DNA from: UBA6059 sp040219045
GTDB lineage: Bacteria > Bacteroidota > Bacteroidia > Cytophagales > Cyclobacteriaceae
Direction of reading: 5' to 3'
NCBI GenBank assembly: GCA_965229505.1
Contig: OZ245881.1
Coordinates: 4,588,001 to 4,652,000 of the forward strand
Length of the DNA: 64,000 bases
Shown: positions 51,901 to 61,089 of the stretch, in pieces
Position numbering within the stretch: position 1 is the stretch's first letter
Layout of the letters: each line of letters starts with the position of its first letter
Made by a program: the position numbers and the translations under genes
Notes under the pieces: model-generated
Databases searched by the model: none
What the model saw: the letters and a program-made list of their open reading frames with translations, nothing else
Told to the model about the DNA's origin: nothing

Positions 51901-53041
51901 ATTCATCACCTTTTTGCATCGTGATAGAAGCAGTTCGCACTCTTTCAAGTGCTGCCTCTATCTGTGCTTCCCTTGCCTGCGCTTCAGATTTTTGGAGATC
52001 GAGGAAGCGGGTGTATGTCTGCTCGAAGACTTTGGCAAAACGTACGAGTATTTCTTCCTCATCCTGTCGCAAAGGCGCATCACCGGCTGCTCGAAATAGG
52101 CCATGCTTGGTGAATGCTTCGGTATGGTGGATAGTATCCAGGTTAAGCAATAATTCCTTGATCTCGTAGGAGATATTGCTTTCCTCCATCTTATCGATGA
52201 TCTGACGCATATAGGCTTGACAGGATTTGCCTTTTAACGTAGCTGACCGCAGTTTATCACCTCGTTCCCAGGCTTTTAGTGATTCTGTGTAGTGTTTGAT
52301 CTTGAGCTTAGGGATTCGAGCATAGATGACTTCATCATTCAGGTCTCCTGATATCCAGAATTGAGCCCCGCCAGATACGGGATCAAAAATTACCAGATCA
52401 CAAGCTTTTGCTCCAAACCCCAGCGCGATGGTTTCCTGGAAGACCACTTTGATTACATCAGCAAGTTCTGTACTATCCTGCATCGCATTGGCACTCGACC
52501 TGATTCTTTCCAGTGCTGCTTCAATTTCTAATTCTCTGTTCTTAGCGGTAATGTCAGCCGTTTTCTCGTCTACGAGTTTTTGCAATGCTTCATTTTTCTG
52601 TCGCCATTCATCCAGATGCCAGGTGTCATTTTCTGACGCCACCGGCTGTGATCCATGCCAATGTACAATTCGCCAACCACCGTCGATAAAATGTAGGATT
52701 GAAGATATTCTCAAAGGAATTTCATGATTGCCGTCCTCAAACGCCAATGTCACGGTTAATTCTTCTATGATGAGTGCTGCATCTTCATTAGGACTAATTC
52801 TTTGAAGAACAGGTCGCCGATCGACTTTTAGTTCAGCACCTTTGCTTTGGTCTCTCTGCCGATGTACCAACCTGATGTAATCATCCAAACCCGTGATGTG
52901 CTCATCGTTGGTAGTACCATAGCCATTGATTTCTGGATCGACAAACTGATCGATTTGCTCGATCGGAAATTCCAGGTCGACGAAACTGTCGATGAAGAGC
53001 TGGTAGGTCTTTTCGAGCTCTTGAGTTTTTTTATTGTTCAT
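48932..53041 (-). CDS. Cytosolic sensor kinase with an NTF2-like domain and five tandem GAF-like modules (1369 aa)
   Basis: No membrane segment or signal is seen. Residues 1-140 form a SnoaL/NTF2-like domain. A linker (residues 145-170) leads to five modules of about 180 residues: about 172-350, 361-540, 549-722, 731-912 and 924-1104. Each starts with IEAALERVR-type text and ends with RRFxDLQKAEAQAREA-like helices. The kinase core follows: H1141 in AHEIQNPLNF, then NLINNAFQA, DNGPGIP and GEGTGLGLSMSYDI. Such long GAF-like arrays suggest sensing of small molecules or of several inputs. It may be transcribed with the genes downstream. Confidence 0.88.
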   Translation of the reverse strand: MNNKKTQELEKTYQLFIDSFVDLEFPIEQIDQFVDPEINGYGTTNDEHITGLDDYIRLVHRQRDQSKGAELKVDRRPVLQRISPNEDAALIIEELTVTLAFEDGNHEIPLRISSILHFIDGGWRIVHWHGSQPVASENDTWHLDEWRQKNEALQKLVDEKTADITAKNRELEIEAALERIRSSANAMQDSTELADVIKVVFQETIALGFGAKACDLVIFDPVSGGAQFWISGDLNDEVIYARIPKLKIKHYTESLKAWERGDKLRSATLKGKSCQAYMRQIIDKMEESNISYEIKELLLNLDTIHHTEAFTKHGLFRAAGDAPLRQDEEEILVRFAKVFEQTYTRFLDLQKSEAQAREAQIEAALERVRTASITMQKGDELSNVISVVFKQLVELGFDADGCGLNLYNGNDGMDMWMSGFGEDIHPEHFHIDFFDHPYYQQQLNTWKTQKPYEVLSFEGELKTSYDEQTFSNPDFFNVPEDIKATFLEKNKALSSSAYMRYGMLEIVGDHELSDGEANILCRFAKVFEQTYTRFLDLQKAETQAREAQIEAALERVRAQAMAMHNTDDLGKTIEVYFEQLDTLSHTPIVRCGAGLLSRENTFAQMWTASRTPEGDTFSVEGTINMQGHPLLESTYEHWLKQEEHTYVLQGQEIQEYYDYITNQVATANNSDEALYFYFPMFAEGSFYVIANQEIPEKELKVFRRFSSVLSLTYRRFNDLKKAEAQARESEIELSLERIRAAATAMSTSSDLQDIVVAMRKEFVTLGYEANYFWHMRWLPYRYDKAMTTGDGDRIGMVMRLPRHIHGDIPLVADWEKSDEPVLVFPMDADTAVNYVNKMVTLGDFEQLDPNAPTEDAIRKIDGLTFVMARTTHGEIGYSLSGKVINPPKEAIDTLARFAGTFDLAYRRFEDLLQAEAREREAVKQASIDRVRAEIASMRSPKDLERITPLVWKELTVLGVPFFRCGVFIIKEEEEMVHAYLSTPTGKSLAALHIPFSETELGMIQPSIDNWRNQTVYREEWDQKQFIQNMQLFMKQGLIENAKQYQAGSPPPEKLVLQLVPFKQGMLYVGNSEPLIQEHVELMQYLASAFAVAYARYEDFVQLEDAKRNIEHTLTDLKAAQNQLVHSEKMASLGELTAGIAHEIQNPLNFVNNFSDLNKELLAELKEAIRENDQEEIEALTNDLLANEEKVTHHGKRAEQIVKSMLQHSRTSSGEKELTDINALCDEYLRLSYHGYRAKDKSFNADFKTEFDSALPKLNVVPQDIGRVLLNLINNAFQAVKDVEKPEVIVSTQLSNGQIQISVSDNGPGIPDDIKDKIFQPFFTTKPTGEGTGLGLSMSYDIVTKGHGGEIEVQTKTSEWTTFSISLPFV

Positions 53042-53215
53042 TAGGCAAACGGCTGTTGAATATACTGTTAGGTCTCAGTGATGACCTTTCAATATAAGCA
53101 TTCTGCTCTAGTCTGCATGTTTGAATCCCCCACAGTATTTGGGATGAATGCTGCAATAGTTGTGCACGATCATGACACAACGATAAGGGTACAATCTGAT
53201 AAAGCTATAAGTAAT

Positions 53216-54238
53216 CTATACCCCCACCACCTTTACCATTTCCCGATAGGCTGAGGGTGTGGTTCCTTGTATTTTCTTGAAGGCCTGATTGAAGGTTGAA
53301 AGGCTGTTGAAGCCCGAGTCGAAAGCGATGCTGGCAATGGTGAGGTAGGGTGAGTCGGAAAGGAGCTTTTTTGCCGCTGCTATTCTGTAGCCGTTGACGT
53401 ACTCGTTGAAGCTCATTTTCATCTCTGTATTTAACACTTTGGAAATCAGATGCTTGGACACTTTTATTTCATCTGACAGCTTCGATAGTGAATACTCCTG
53501 ATCGAGATAGGTAGTCGACGACTCGAAATGACTCTCTAGCTTTTCTTTCACCTCTGCTATCCTCTCATCGCTGAGGTTTTCTAGATTTTTGTATTTGCTA
53601 TAGGCGGTGGCTGAGGCATGGATTTCACGGTAGTGTCTTACCAGAAAAAAGCTCCAGCCATAGATCACAAGAGAGAACGAGACCGGGCCCCAGCTATAGT
53701 CGATCAATCGGAGTATATAATTGGAGAAGTAGACGAGTAGCACAGAACCCACACCGATATTGAGTAGGTAGTGCCAGCGCACTTTAACAGGTGCTTTTGT
53801 ATCCACACTAGTTCTAACGGCGATAATTGACCACACCAGGTAGGCCAGCGATTGAATCAACAGAGCCGTGTATCCACCTCTATACCAAAAGTCCTCCAGT
53901 GTTAGTTGAGTGGATAGGACAATAACAAGAAATCCAGGCATGAGATGTATCAACCAATGGGTAAGCTTTGTAGAATTTGACTCAGATCGTGTATAGGCCA
54001 GCAGCAGTGGTCCTATGAACAAATGCACAGCAAATCCAACGTTCATAAACCACAGGGGACTGTCAACATCATGCACGAAGAGCACCGACTTGAGCATCCT
54101 TATGCTGAAAGCCATCAGCAACAGACCAAGTACCAATTGGCGGTAAGAGCGCTCCTTGCTTCCCAGGAAAAGAAAACTCCAGAAAAGTCCCTGAGCGATA
54201 CCCAGACTGCTGACTACCAAGAGTAATGGTGAATTCAT
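53216..54238 (-). CDS. Membrane-bound AraC-family regulator (340 aa)
   Basis: About seven membrane segments fill residues 1-205 (for example LLLVVSSLGIAQGLFWSFLF and VGSVLLVYFSNYILRLI). A helix-rich linker follows, then two HTH motifs: LSDEIKVSKHLISKVLN and IAFDSGFNSLSTFNQAFKKIQGTTPSAYR, shown as GFNSLSTFNQAFKK. The AraC family with an N-terminal 7TM sensor is well known in Bacteroidota. It diverges from the FtsX permease gene at 54399 with 160 bases between, so it may control that gene. Confidence 0.92.
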   Translation of the reverse strand: MNSPLLLVVSSLGIAQGLFWSFLFLGSKERSYRQLVLGLLLMAFSIRMLKSVLFVHDVDSPLWFMNVGFAVHLFIGPLLLAYTRSESNSTKLTHWLIHLMPGFLVIVLSTQLTLEDFWYRGGYTALLIQSLAYLVWSIIAVRTSVDTKAPVKVRWHYLLNIGVGSVLLVYFSNYILRLIDYSWGPVSFSLVIYGWSFFLVRHYREIHASATAYSKYKNLENLSDERIAEVKEKLESHFESSTTYLDQEYSLSKLSDEIKVSKHLISKVLNTEMKMSFNEYVNGYRIAAAKKLLSDSPYLTIASIAFDSGFNSLSTFNQAFKKIQGTTPSAYREMVKVVGV

Positions 54239-54398
54239 GGTGTGGAAATTTAGGGATTATCTATTCGACTAACGTAATTCTGTGATAACAGGGTTGGCCA
54301 GATACTGACGAATTAATTAATCTGTACAGTCTCATAATTTATTAATCAGCTAGTGTTTGGTGTTTTGAATATCATTATCGGGTCAAAAATCTTAGAAT

Positions 54399-56786
54399 AT
54401 GCTTTTCAAAACTTATGTGATCGTCGCGCTGCGACAGCTACTTAAAAAACCTGTTTTCTACTTACTAAATATTGGTGGCCTGGGTGTTGGCATGGCCGCT
54501 TTCATTAGTATTTCACTTTATGTCGGCTATCATTTGCGATTTGATAGCTTTCATGAGCGTGTGGAGGACACCTATAGGATTGTACACACGTTCAAGCTCA
54601 ATGATGCACCTTATACCACCGTGGCTACTTATGCTAAAGTGGGCCCTGCACTGACGGAGGAGTATCCACAGGTTCAGGAGAACTGTCGATTGGTACAGGT
54701 TTACGGCGGTGGAGTCCAACTGACCAAAGGTGAGGAGAGGATCATGATAGAAGATGCCTACTACACTGACCCTTCGTTTTTCAACATGTTCTCATTTCCT
54801 ATGATCGCGGGTACTCAGTCAGCTTTTCAAGCGGTTAATTCAGTAATGATTTCCGATAGGCTCGCGGAGGTACTATTTGCAGATCAATCGCCCCTCGGTG
54901 AGACTATCGAAATGGGCAGCACGGACGGCACCAACAGATATCTGGTTGCCGGTGTATTCGAAAATACACAGCCTTCGCATATCAAAGCCGACCTGCTCAT
55001 CAGCATGACTACATTGGAGCAAGTTTGGAATGCACCGTTGAACAGCAACTGGCGTTGGTTTGATTTTGTGACATACGTACAGCTTCAGCAGGGCACGGAT
55101 GCAGCTTCATTTGAGGCCGGACTCCCTGCTTTCGTAGATCGACATGGGGGTGAAAAGCTGGGCAGTCAAAGGATAGACCTGGGACTCCAGCCGCTTGCTG
55201 ATATCCATCTTAGCTCACATTATAACCAAGAGATTTCGACTAATGAAGATTTGAATGCGATGATGTTTCTGGCAGTCATAGGCGTGATGGTCTTGTTTAT
55301 CGCCTGGATCAATTTTATTAACCTATACACGGCACTGGTCAGTGAACGCACCAAGGAGGTAGGGGTTCGGAAGTCTTTGGGCTCGTCAAAGACACAGCTG
55401 ATCTCACAGTATCTGACAGAGGCGGGATTGATCAATCTGCTGGCTATGGCGGTCGCTCTGCTGCTGGTGTATTTTGTGGTTCAGCAGGGACCGGCCATTG
55501 GTTTGTACTTTGAGCTACCGCAATGGGGTCTTCTGAGCATAGGCATTCCGCTAGGTTTCCTGGTTCTCAGCACATTGATTTCAGGGCTTTACCCCGCCAT
55601 ACTGCTGTCCAATGCTGGTGTAAAAAAAACGGATCAAACCAGCAAATATCGCAATTGGCTGGTCATAGGACAGTTTGCAGTATCGGCGGCATTAATCACC
55701 GGTACCTTTGTTGTGATCAATCAGTTCCATTATATGCAGAACGCAGATACGGGGATCAGTACTTCTTCTGTTATTGCGGTACCCCTGACTGATTTTCAAA
55801 ACGATGCAGCAGGCCATGTGCGCAACCTGAGCCGGGTAAAGGACCAACTGGCCAATCTCAACGGAGTGATCTCAGCGGCCTATAGTTCGGATATTCCTGG
55901 TAAGGAAGTAGGATGGAGAGGTGGCTCACACGTCATGGGTGACAGATCGGGTGCTGAATCCAGCCATTTGGTATATAAGATGACCCTGGATTATCAATTA
56001 CTTAGCCTGCTGAATATTGATATTATTGAGGGTAGAGGGTTTTCAGGGCCACAGGATAGCCTATCGGTAATGATCAACGAACGAGCTGTAGCAGAATACA
56101 ACTTTACTTCAAACCAAGACGCCATTAATCAGCATATCAGATTCAATGGTATGGATACATTCAGGGTAGTGGGTGTGGTGGAAGACTATTTTCAGGAGGC
56201 ACTGAGCGAACCTATTAAGCCCACGGCCTATTTTATGGTGCCCAATGAGATCAGGTATCTATTGGTTAAGTTCAACGATCAGAACGAAAACGAGCTGCTT
56301 TCTACAATTGAAGCTTTGGTTAACACCCATTTCCCCAAGAATAATTTTGATCCGCTGTTGCTGGATGAAAATATGGACGATCGCCATGCATCCACGGCTC
56401 AGTTTCTGTATTTGTTCAATGCATTTTCAGGTCTGGCAATCCTCATTTCGATACTAGGTCTTGTAGGACTGGCCAACTACAATGCGCAAAAACATCAGAA
56501 GGAGATGAGCATTAGGAAAGTGCTCGGTGCGAGTACTGCTTCTTTGAATGCAAGGTTTCTGAGTGCTTTTATCAAGTTGACCCTGCTGGGCAACCTGATT
56601 GCACTACCTGTGATCTACTATGTTGGCAATGATTGGTTAGATCAGTTTGCCTATCGAGTTGGTTTCAACTGGACATACCCAGTCTACACTGTACTCTTAT
56701 GCGCACTTATCACTGTGGCCTCCACGCTCTATGCAACATACAGGGCTGCCAATGCCAACCCTGTTAAGATTTTGAGAGCCGAGTGA
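54399..56786 (+). CDS. FtsX/MacB-type ABC transporter permease (795 aa)
   Basis: This is the third paralogue of this kind in the window. TM1 is near residues 24-44 (GGLGVGMAAFISISLYVGY). The first FtsX core has KEVGVRKSLGSS, the second KEMSIRKVLGAS, and the tail ends NPVKILRAE. The periplasmic domains are MacB-like. No ATPase gene is adjacent; the ABC-F gene that follows convergently is not a transporter ATPase. Divergence from the membrane AraC regulator suggests control by it. Confidence 0.9.
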   Translation: MLFKTYVIVALRQLLKKPVFYLLNIGGLGVGMAAFISISLYVGYHLRFDSFHERVEDTYRIVHTFKLNDAPYTTVATYAKVGPALTEEYPQVQENCRLVQVYGGGVQLTKGEERIMIEDAYYTDPSFFNMFSFPMIAGTQSAFQAVNSVMISDRLAEVLFADQSPLGETIEMGSTDGTNRYLVAGVFENTQPSHIKADLLISMTTLEQVWNAPLNSNWRWFDFVTYVQLQQGTDAASFEAGLPAFVDRHGGEKLGSQRIDLGLQPLADIHLSSHYNQEISTNEDLNAMMFLAVIGVMVLFIAWINFINLYTALVSERTKEVGVRKSLGSSKTQLISQYLTEAGLINLLAMAVALLLVYFVVQQGPAIGLYFELPQWGLLSIGIPLGFLVLSTLISGLYPAILLSNAGVKKTDQTSKYRNWLVIGQFAVSAALITGTFVVINQFHYMQNADTGISTSSVIAVPLTDFQNDAAGHVRNLSRVKDQLANLNGVISAAYSSDIPGKEVGWRGGSHVMGDRSGAESSHLVYKMTLDYQLLSLLNIDIIEGRGFSGPQDSLSVMINERAVAEYNFTSNQDAINQHIRFNGMDTFRVVGVVEDYFQEALSEPIKPTAYFMVPNEIRYLLVKFNDQNENELLSTIEALVNTHFPKNNFDPLLLDENMDDRHASTAQFLYLFNAFSGLAILISILGLVGLANYNAQKHQKEMSIRKVLGASTASLNARFLSAFIKLTLLGNLIALPVIYYVGNDWLDQFAYRVGFNWTYPVYTVLLCALITVASTLYATYRAANANPVKILRAE

Positions 56787-56792
56787 TTGGCC

Positions 56793-58391
56793 CTAAGCGT
56801 TAACTAGTTCCTTTTTCTCAAGGTATTCGTCATATGTGCTGAGCGTGTCAAGGAAGCCATCAGGTCGAAGTTCCAATACGCGATTGGCGATCGTCTGCGT
56901 GAAGGTGTGGTCATGCGACGTGAAGAGGACCGTACCCGGAAAATCTCTCAGCGAGTTGTTGAAAGCCGTGATTGATTCCAGATCCAAATGGTTGGTAGGT
57001 TCATCCAGGATAAGCAGGTTTGCTCCTTGCAACATGATTCGTGATACCATGCAGCGCACTTTTTCGCCTCCTGAAAGCACGTTGCACTTCTTAAGCGTTT
57101 CCTGACCGGAGAAAAGCATCTTGCCCAGGAAGCCTCTGATATAGACCTCATCCTTTTCACCCTCAGAGTATTGTCTCAGCCAGTCAATCAGGTTTTCATC
57201 AGACTCAAAGTACTTCTCGTTTTCGTTGGGCAGGTACCCTTTGGTGATGGTCTGACCAAATTTGAAACTTCCAGAAGTTGCTTTCTGCTCCTCCATGAGC
57301 ACCTGAAAGAACTTGGTCACGGCCAGTCCGTCATCGCTTACTACCGCAATCTTATCACCACGATTGACGAATAGGTCAAGATCTTTAAAAAGGTATTCAC
57401 CATTATGTTGGAAGGACAGTTTGCTGGTTTCTAGTATCTGATCCCCAGCTGTTCTATTTTGAGTGAAGATGATGGCCGGATATTTTCTGTTTGATGGCTG
57501 GATGTCATCGATATTAATTTTGTCCAGTAGTTTCCTTCTACTGGTAGCCTGTTTAGACTTAGAGGCGTTAGCGCTAAACCTGGCAATGAACTCCTGAAGC
57601 TCCTTTTTCTTATCCTCGGCTTTCTTATTGGCCGTGCTACGTTGGCTTAGAGCCAGTTGGCTTGATTCATACCAGAATGTATAGTTTCCGGTAAAGAGCT
57701 TGATCTGTCCAAAATCTATATCTGCGACGTGGGTACAGACAGTATCTAAAAAGTGTCTGTCGTGAGAAACCACGATTAACGTATTGTTGAAATCAAGCAG
57801 GTAGTTCTCTAACCATGAGATCGTTTGGATGTCCAGATCGTTGGTAGGCTCATCAAGAATGAGCACATCAGGATTACCAAAAAGTGCTTGGGCAAGTAGT
57901 ACCCGCACCTTTTCCGTACCACTTAGTTCTTTCAATTGTTTATAGTGGTCGGCTTCTTTTATCCCAAGACCACTGAGTAGGGCAGCAGCATCAGATTCAG
58001 CATTCCACCCGTCCATATCTGCGAACTTTGCTTCGAGATCGGATGCCTTGATGCCATCGTCCTCTGAAAAGTCCGGCTTAGCATAAATAGCATCCTTCTC
58101 CTGCATGAGATCCCACAACTCCTTATGGCCCATGATGACCGTATTCAGCACCTCTACCTCATCATAGGCAAAGTGATTTTGGGTCAGAACAGCCATACGC
58201 TTACCCGGCTCCAGCTTTACAGAGCCCGAATTTGGCACGATCTCCCCAGAGAGTATTTTTAGAAAGGTGGACTTACCGGCACCATTGGCACCAATCACAC
58301 CATAGCAGTTACCAGGCGTAAAGTTGATATTTACCTCATCGAAGAGAACCCGCTTACCGTACTGAAGAGAAACATTTTGCGTTGAAATCAT
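56793..58391 (-). CDS. ABC-F family ATPase (YbiT-like) with degenerate second Walker A
   Basis: ABC-F proteins bind the ribosome and help it resolve stalls or resist drugs; they do not transport. The first nucleotide domain has Walker A GANGAGKST (residues 34-42), the signature LSGTEKVRVLLAQAL (T in place of the usual second G) and Walker B LILDEPTNDLD. The linker between domains is Lys-rich (about 255-295). The second domain has LSGGEKVRCMVSRIML and LLILDEPTNHLD, but its Walker A position (about 348-360) reads VVSDDGLAVTKFF with no GKT. The 532 residues are normal. It ends six bases after the convergent permease gene. Confidence 0.9.
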   Translation of the reverse strand: MISTQNVSLQYGKRVLFDEVNINFTPGNCYGVIGANGAGKSTFLKILSGEIVPNSGSVKLEPGKRMAVLTQNHFAYDEVEVLNTVIMGHKELWDLMQEKDAIYAKPDFSEDDGIKASDLEAKFADMDGWNAESDAAALLSGLGIKEADHYKQLKELSGTEKVRVLLAQALFGNPDVLILDEPTNDLDIQTISWLENYLLDFNNTLIVVSHDRHFLDTVCTHVADIDFGQIKLFTGNYTFWYESSQLALSQRSTANKKAEDKKKELQEFIARFSANASKSKQATSRRKLLDKINIDDIQPSNRKYPAIIFTQNRTAGDQILETSKLSFQHNGEYLFKDLDLFVNRGDKIAVVSDDGLAVTKFFQVLMEEQKATSGSFKFGQTITKGYLPNENEKYFESDENLIDWLRQYSEGEKDEVYIRGFLGKMLFSGQETLKKCNVLSGGEKVRCMVSRIMLQGANLLILDEPTNHLDLESITAFNNSLRDFPGTVLFTSHDHTFTQTIANRVLELRPDGFLDTLSTYDEYLEKKELVNA

Positions 58392-58483
58392 GCAGCTTTC
58401 TATTTATGCCGCGAAGGTACGATTTTTTAGGTAGGATTCGAAGTTGAGAGTCGACTGCAGTTGAAACTACTGAAGACCTAAAC

Positions 58484-60352
58484 CTAAGCTTTCTTTTTAT
58501 CACCATTGGCAGCCTTCTTTACCTCACTTTCAAACGTTGCTTTTTTGATGAATAGGAGGGTGCTGTCCTTGTCTATGCTGCCGGAGTAGCCGCTAAAAAG
58601 TTCAATTTTAGTTTCATTCAAAATACAGATAGGGATTATTTTCTGATGATGTTTCTCGTACCACTCATCAAATGACTTTTGATTGTCGAAGTGTTGTTCG
58701 GCATAGGCATCCTTTTTTCTTACGTATTGTACAAGGGCGACAAAGTCAATGTGGGCATTAAAAAGTACATTCTTGGCTAGTGGCAGGTTTTCATTTTCAG
58801 CTTCTTCTTTACTCGCCAACCTCAGCACATTTGGCTCGCCCAGCTCTTTTTCAAACCATCTACATGCGGCTTCATTGAGCCCGGAGTTAGACGTGACAGC
58901 AGCAAGTCGGCCCATTTGTGAGAGGTCAACATCTTCGAAAATGCTATCAGAGAGTACATTAGCCTCTATCGCAGGAAGTCCCATTTTTTGTGCAACCTTT
59001 ACACTTGTCACCGATGTGTCTACCATCACGATCTCATGACCATGGTCAGCGATGCGTTTAGCTATTTTTCGAGCTAGTTCATTGGCACCCACAAAGATGA
59101 TTCCGGTAGGTTCCTTGCGTACAACGCCCAGCATATTAGCTACCCACTTGGCTGATGAGCCTTGTATGACGACTGTTCCGACAATCATCAAAAAGACCAA
59201 TGGTAGTAGCAATTCCGCTTCCTGGGGATCGACTATATCCGGATTCTTGATGAGCGTAAGCGAAAAGAGTGAAGCAACTGCTGCCGCAACAATACCTTTA
59301 GGCCCTATCCAAGAGATAAAAACCTTTTCTCTCCAGGTCAGTGTCGACTTGATGGTGGCCAGAAGCACGCCGATCGGGCGTAGTATCAGAATTACTACCA
59401 GGAACAATATGCAACTTGCAACTCCCAATGTTTCTATCTGGGCTACCTCAATACGGGAAGACAGAAGAATGAATAGCACGGAGATGAGAATGAGACTAAT
59501 GTCTTCTTTAAACAGAAGTATTTTCTTAAGTTCCTCCATATTAAGATTGGCCAGAATAATGCCCATGACAGTAGCTGCCATTAGTCCGGCCTCTTTGTGG
59601 ATGAACTCTGAAAATGAAAAGGTCAAGATGACCAGAGCGAGGGTAAACACATTCCTTAGGTATTCTGGTATGGCGTTGCGCTTAATAGCCTGGTATAGCA
59701 CAAATGCGCCAATGCCACCTGCTACTATTCCCGATGATATTGTGGTAAAGAACTCTTGTAATACTTCGATAGGGTAGTCTGCCCCGTGATGGCTAGATAC
59801 GATAAATTCATACATCAATACAGCTATTAATGCTCCAAACGGATCTATCAGGATACCTTCCCACTTGAGAATAGTGTTAACCTTGTTGTTGGGTCGCACA
59901 TTTCTCAGAATAGGTAGTACTACCGTAGGTCCTGACACTACTATCAAACCACCAAAAAGAAAGGCCATTGGCCAGCTCAAATCTAGGAGATAATGACTTG
60001 CTACTCCGCCACCAGCAAAGGTCACGAGTGAACCGAATAGCAGAATATTGCCCACAGTGCTCGCCTGGTTTCGTACTTCCTTAAGGTTTAAAGTAAGTCC
60101 ACCTTCAAAAAGAATAACACCAACGGCAATAGAAACAAATGAGAAAAGGATGTCTCCTGAGAAAAATGCATCACCATTGATGAATTTCGACCCGTCTGCT
60201 GTGAGGAAAGTGGATCCGGGACCTATCATCAGACCTATGATTATGAGTGGTAGAATGGCAGGCTGTTTAATCTTCCAGGCCAGCCACTGAGCGAAAATTC
60301 CAAAAATCAGGATACTTGCTAATTCGAGCATGAGCCAAAGATAGTCCGACAT
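58484..60352 (-). CDS. Cation:proton antiporter of the CPA1/NhaP type with TrkA-N domain
   Basis: Residues 1 to about 390 hold about twelve membrane helices (for example LELASILIFGIFAQWLAWKI and LPLIIIGLMIGPG), the Na+/H+ exchanger fold. The following part has GIIFVGANELARKIAKRIADHGHEIVMVDTS, a TrkA-N type Rossmann domain (marker GIIFVGANELARKIAKRI), that could bind NAD(H). The C-terminus has a further conserved soluble domain (PICILNETKIELFSGYSGSI). The 622 residues are typical of NhaP2-like proteins. It probably exports Na+ or K+ in exchange for protons. It stands alone. Confidence 0.9.
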   Translation of the reverse strand: MSDYLWLMLELASILIFGIFAQWLAWKIKQPAILPLIIIGLMIGPGSTFLTADGSKFINGDAFFSGDILFSFVSIAVGVILFEGGLTLNLKEVRNQASTVGNILLFGSLVTFAGGGVASHYLLDLSWPMAFLFGGLIVVSGPTVVLPILRNVRPNNKVNTILKWEGILIDPFGALIAVLMYEFIVSSHHGADYPIEVLQEFFTTISSGIVAGGIGAFVLYQAIKRNAIPEYLRNVFTLALVILTFSFSEFIHKEAGLMAATVMGIILANLNMEELKKILLFKEDISLILISVLFILLSSRIEVAQIETLGVASCILFLVVILILRPIGVLLATIKSTLTWREKVFISWIGPKGIVAAAVASLFSLTLIKNPDIVDPQEAELLLPLVFLMIVGTVVIQGSSAKWVANMLGVVRKEPTGIIFVGANELARKIAKRIADHGHEIVMVDTSVTSVKVAQKMGLPAIEANVLSDSIFEDVDLSQMGRLAAVTSNSGLNEAACRWFEKELGEPNVLRLASKEEAENENLPLAKNVLFNAHIDFVALVQYVRKKDAYAEQHFDNQKSFDEWYEKHHQKIIPICILNETKIELFSGYSGSIDKDSTLLFIKKATFESEVKKAANGDKKKA

Positions 60353-60871
60353 CTAAAGATTAAGAGACGTAGACTGTAACATATTTGCCACCTAATAGAA
60401 CTGCTTAGTGACTTGACACAGCGAACATCCGTGTTGTTCTAGCTTCATCAAGAAGGAGTGGGAATTGGGACTCACAATTGATAATGATAGTGAGATTAGG
60501 AAAATAGGGTATTTAGAGTGAACTTTGAGCTATTCAGTAGGAGTAGTCTTTTTTTATACGATCTCGCCCGATTCAATAATTAATTTTTGCGCCTCTCATT
60601 TCAAATTTTTTGTAGTCAAGGGCATTTTGTATCTGCTTCAATGCTGTATTTGGATTCATCCACTTCCTTCTTTGAAAGACAACCATGATTGTGAAGCATA
60701 AAAATATGCTTTCGCAGGTACCACAAAACTTAGACTTTCAACTCAATAGTTCATTCCGGTAAGGATCTCGGACGAACGAAATGAAAAAAATCTGATACAG
60801 TTTCTAAGGAACCAGTGTCAGATATTATCCAGTTCAAACAAGCAATTAATAACCATTTATAATCTATTACA
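60353..60871 (+). promoter_or_regulatory. Long leader/intergenic region of the cold-shock gene
   Basis: This 519-base stretch has no credible ORF. It contains an AAGCATA/TATGCTT hairpin (60694-60711, loop AAAA) and a second stem with UCUGAUAC pairing GUGUCAGA (60791-60798, 60815-60822) 50 bases before the cspA ATG. Long structured leaders are usual for cold-shock genes. The start of transcription is not known. Confidence 0.4.
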
Positions 60872-61066
60872 ATGAAAGAAGGAACAGTAAAATTCTTTAA
60901 TAACTCCAAAGGGTTTGGTTTTATTAAGCCATCAGATTCAAGCGAAGACATTTTCGTTCACCAGAGTGGTCTTATCGACGACATTCAGGAAAACGATCGT
61001 GTTGAATACGAACTAGAGCGTGGCAAAAAAGGTATGAACGCTGTGAGAGTTAAGTTACTAGACTAA
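60872..61066 (+). CDS. Cold shock protein (CspA family)
   Basis: The 64-residue protein is one cold-shock domain, an RNA chaperone fold. RNP1 KGFGFIKP and RNP2 DIFVHQS are both present, with the typical GTVKFFN opening. The tail reads GKKGMNAVRVKLLD. A long leader with two hairpins precedes it, consistent with translational control by temperature. A strong terminator follows, within which the promoter of the next cold-shock-domain gene begins. Confidence 0.95.
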   Translation: MKEGTVKFFNNSKGFGFIKPSDSSEDIFVHQSGLIDDIQENDRVEYELERGKKGMNAVRVKLLD

Positions 61067-61089
61067 TCCTCATCAGGAACCATAAGTAT

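Noticed and set aside
59052..59777. 241-residue open frame on the plus strand
   Set aside because: It is antisense to the antiporter membrane region and has no conserved motif.
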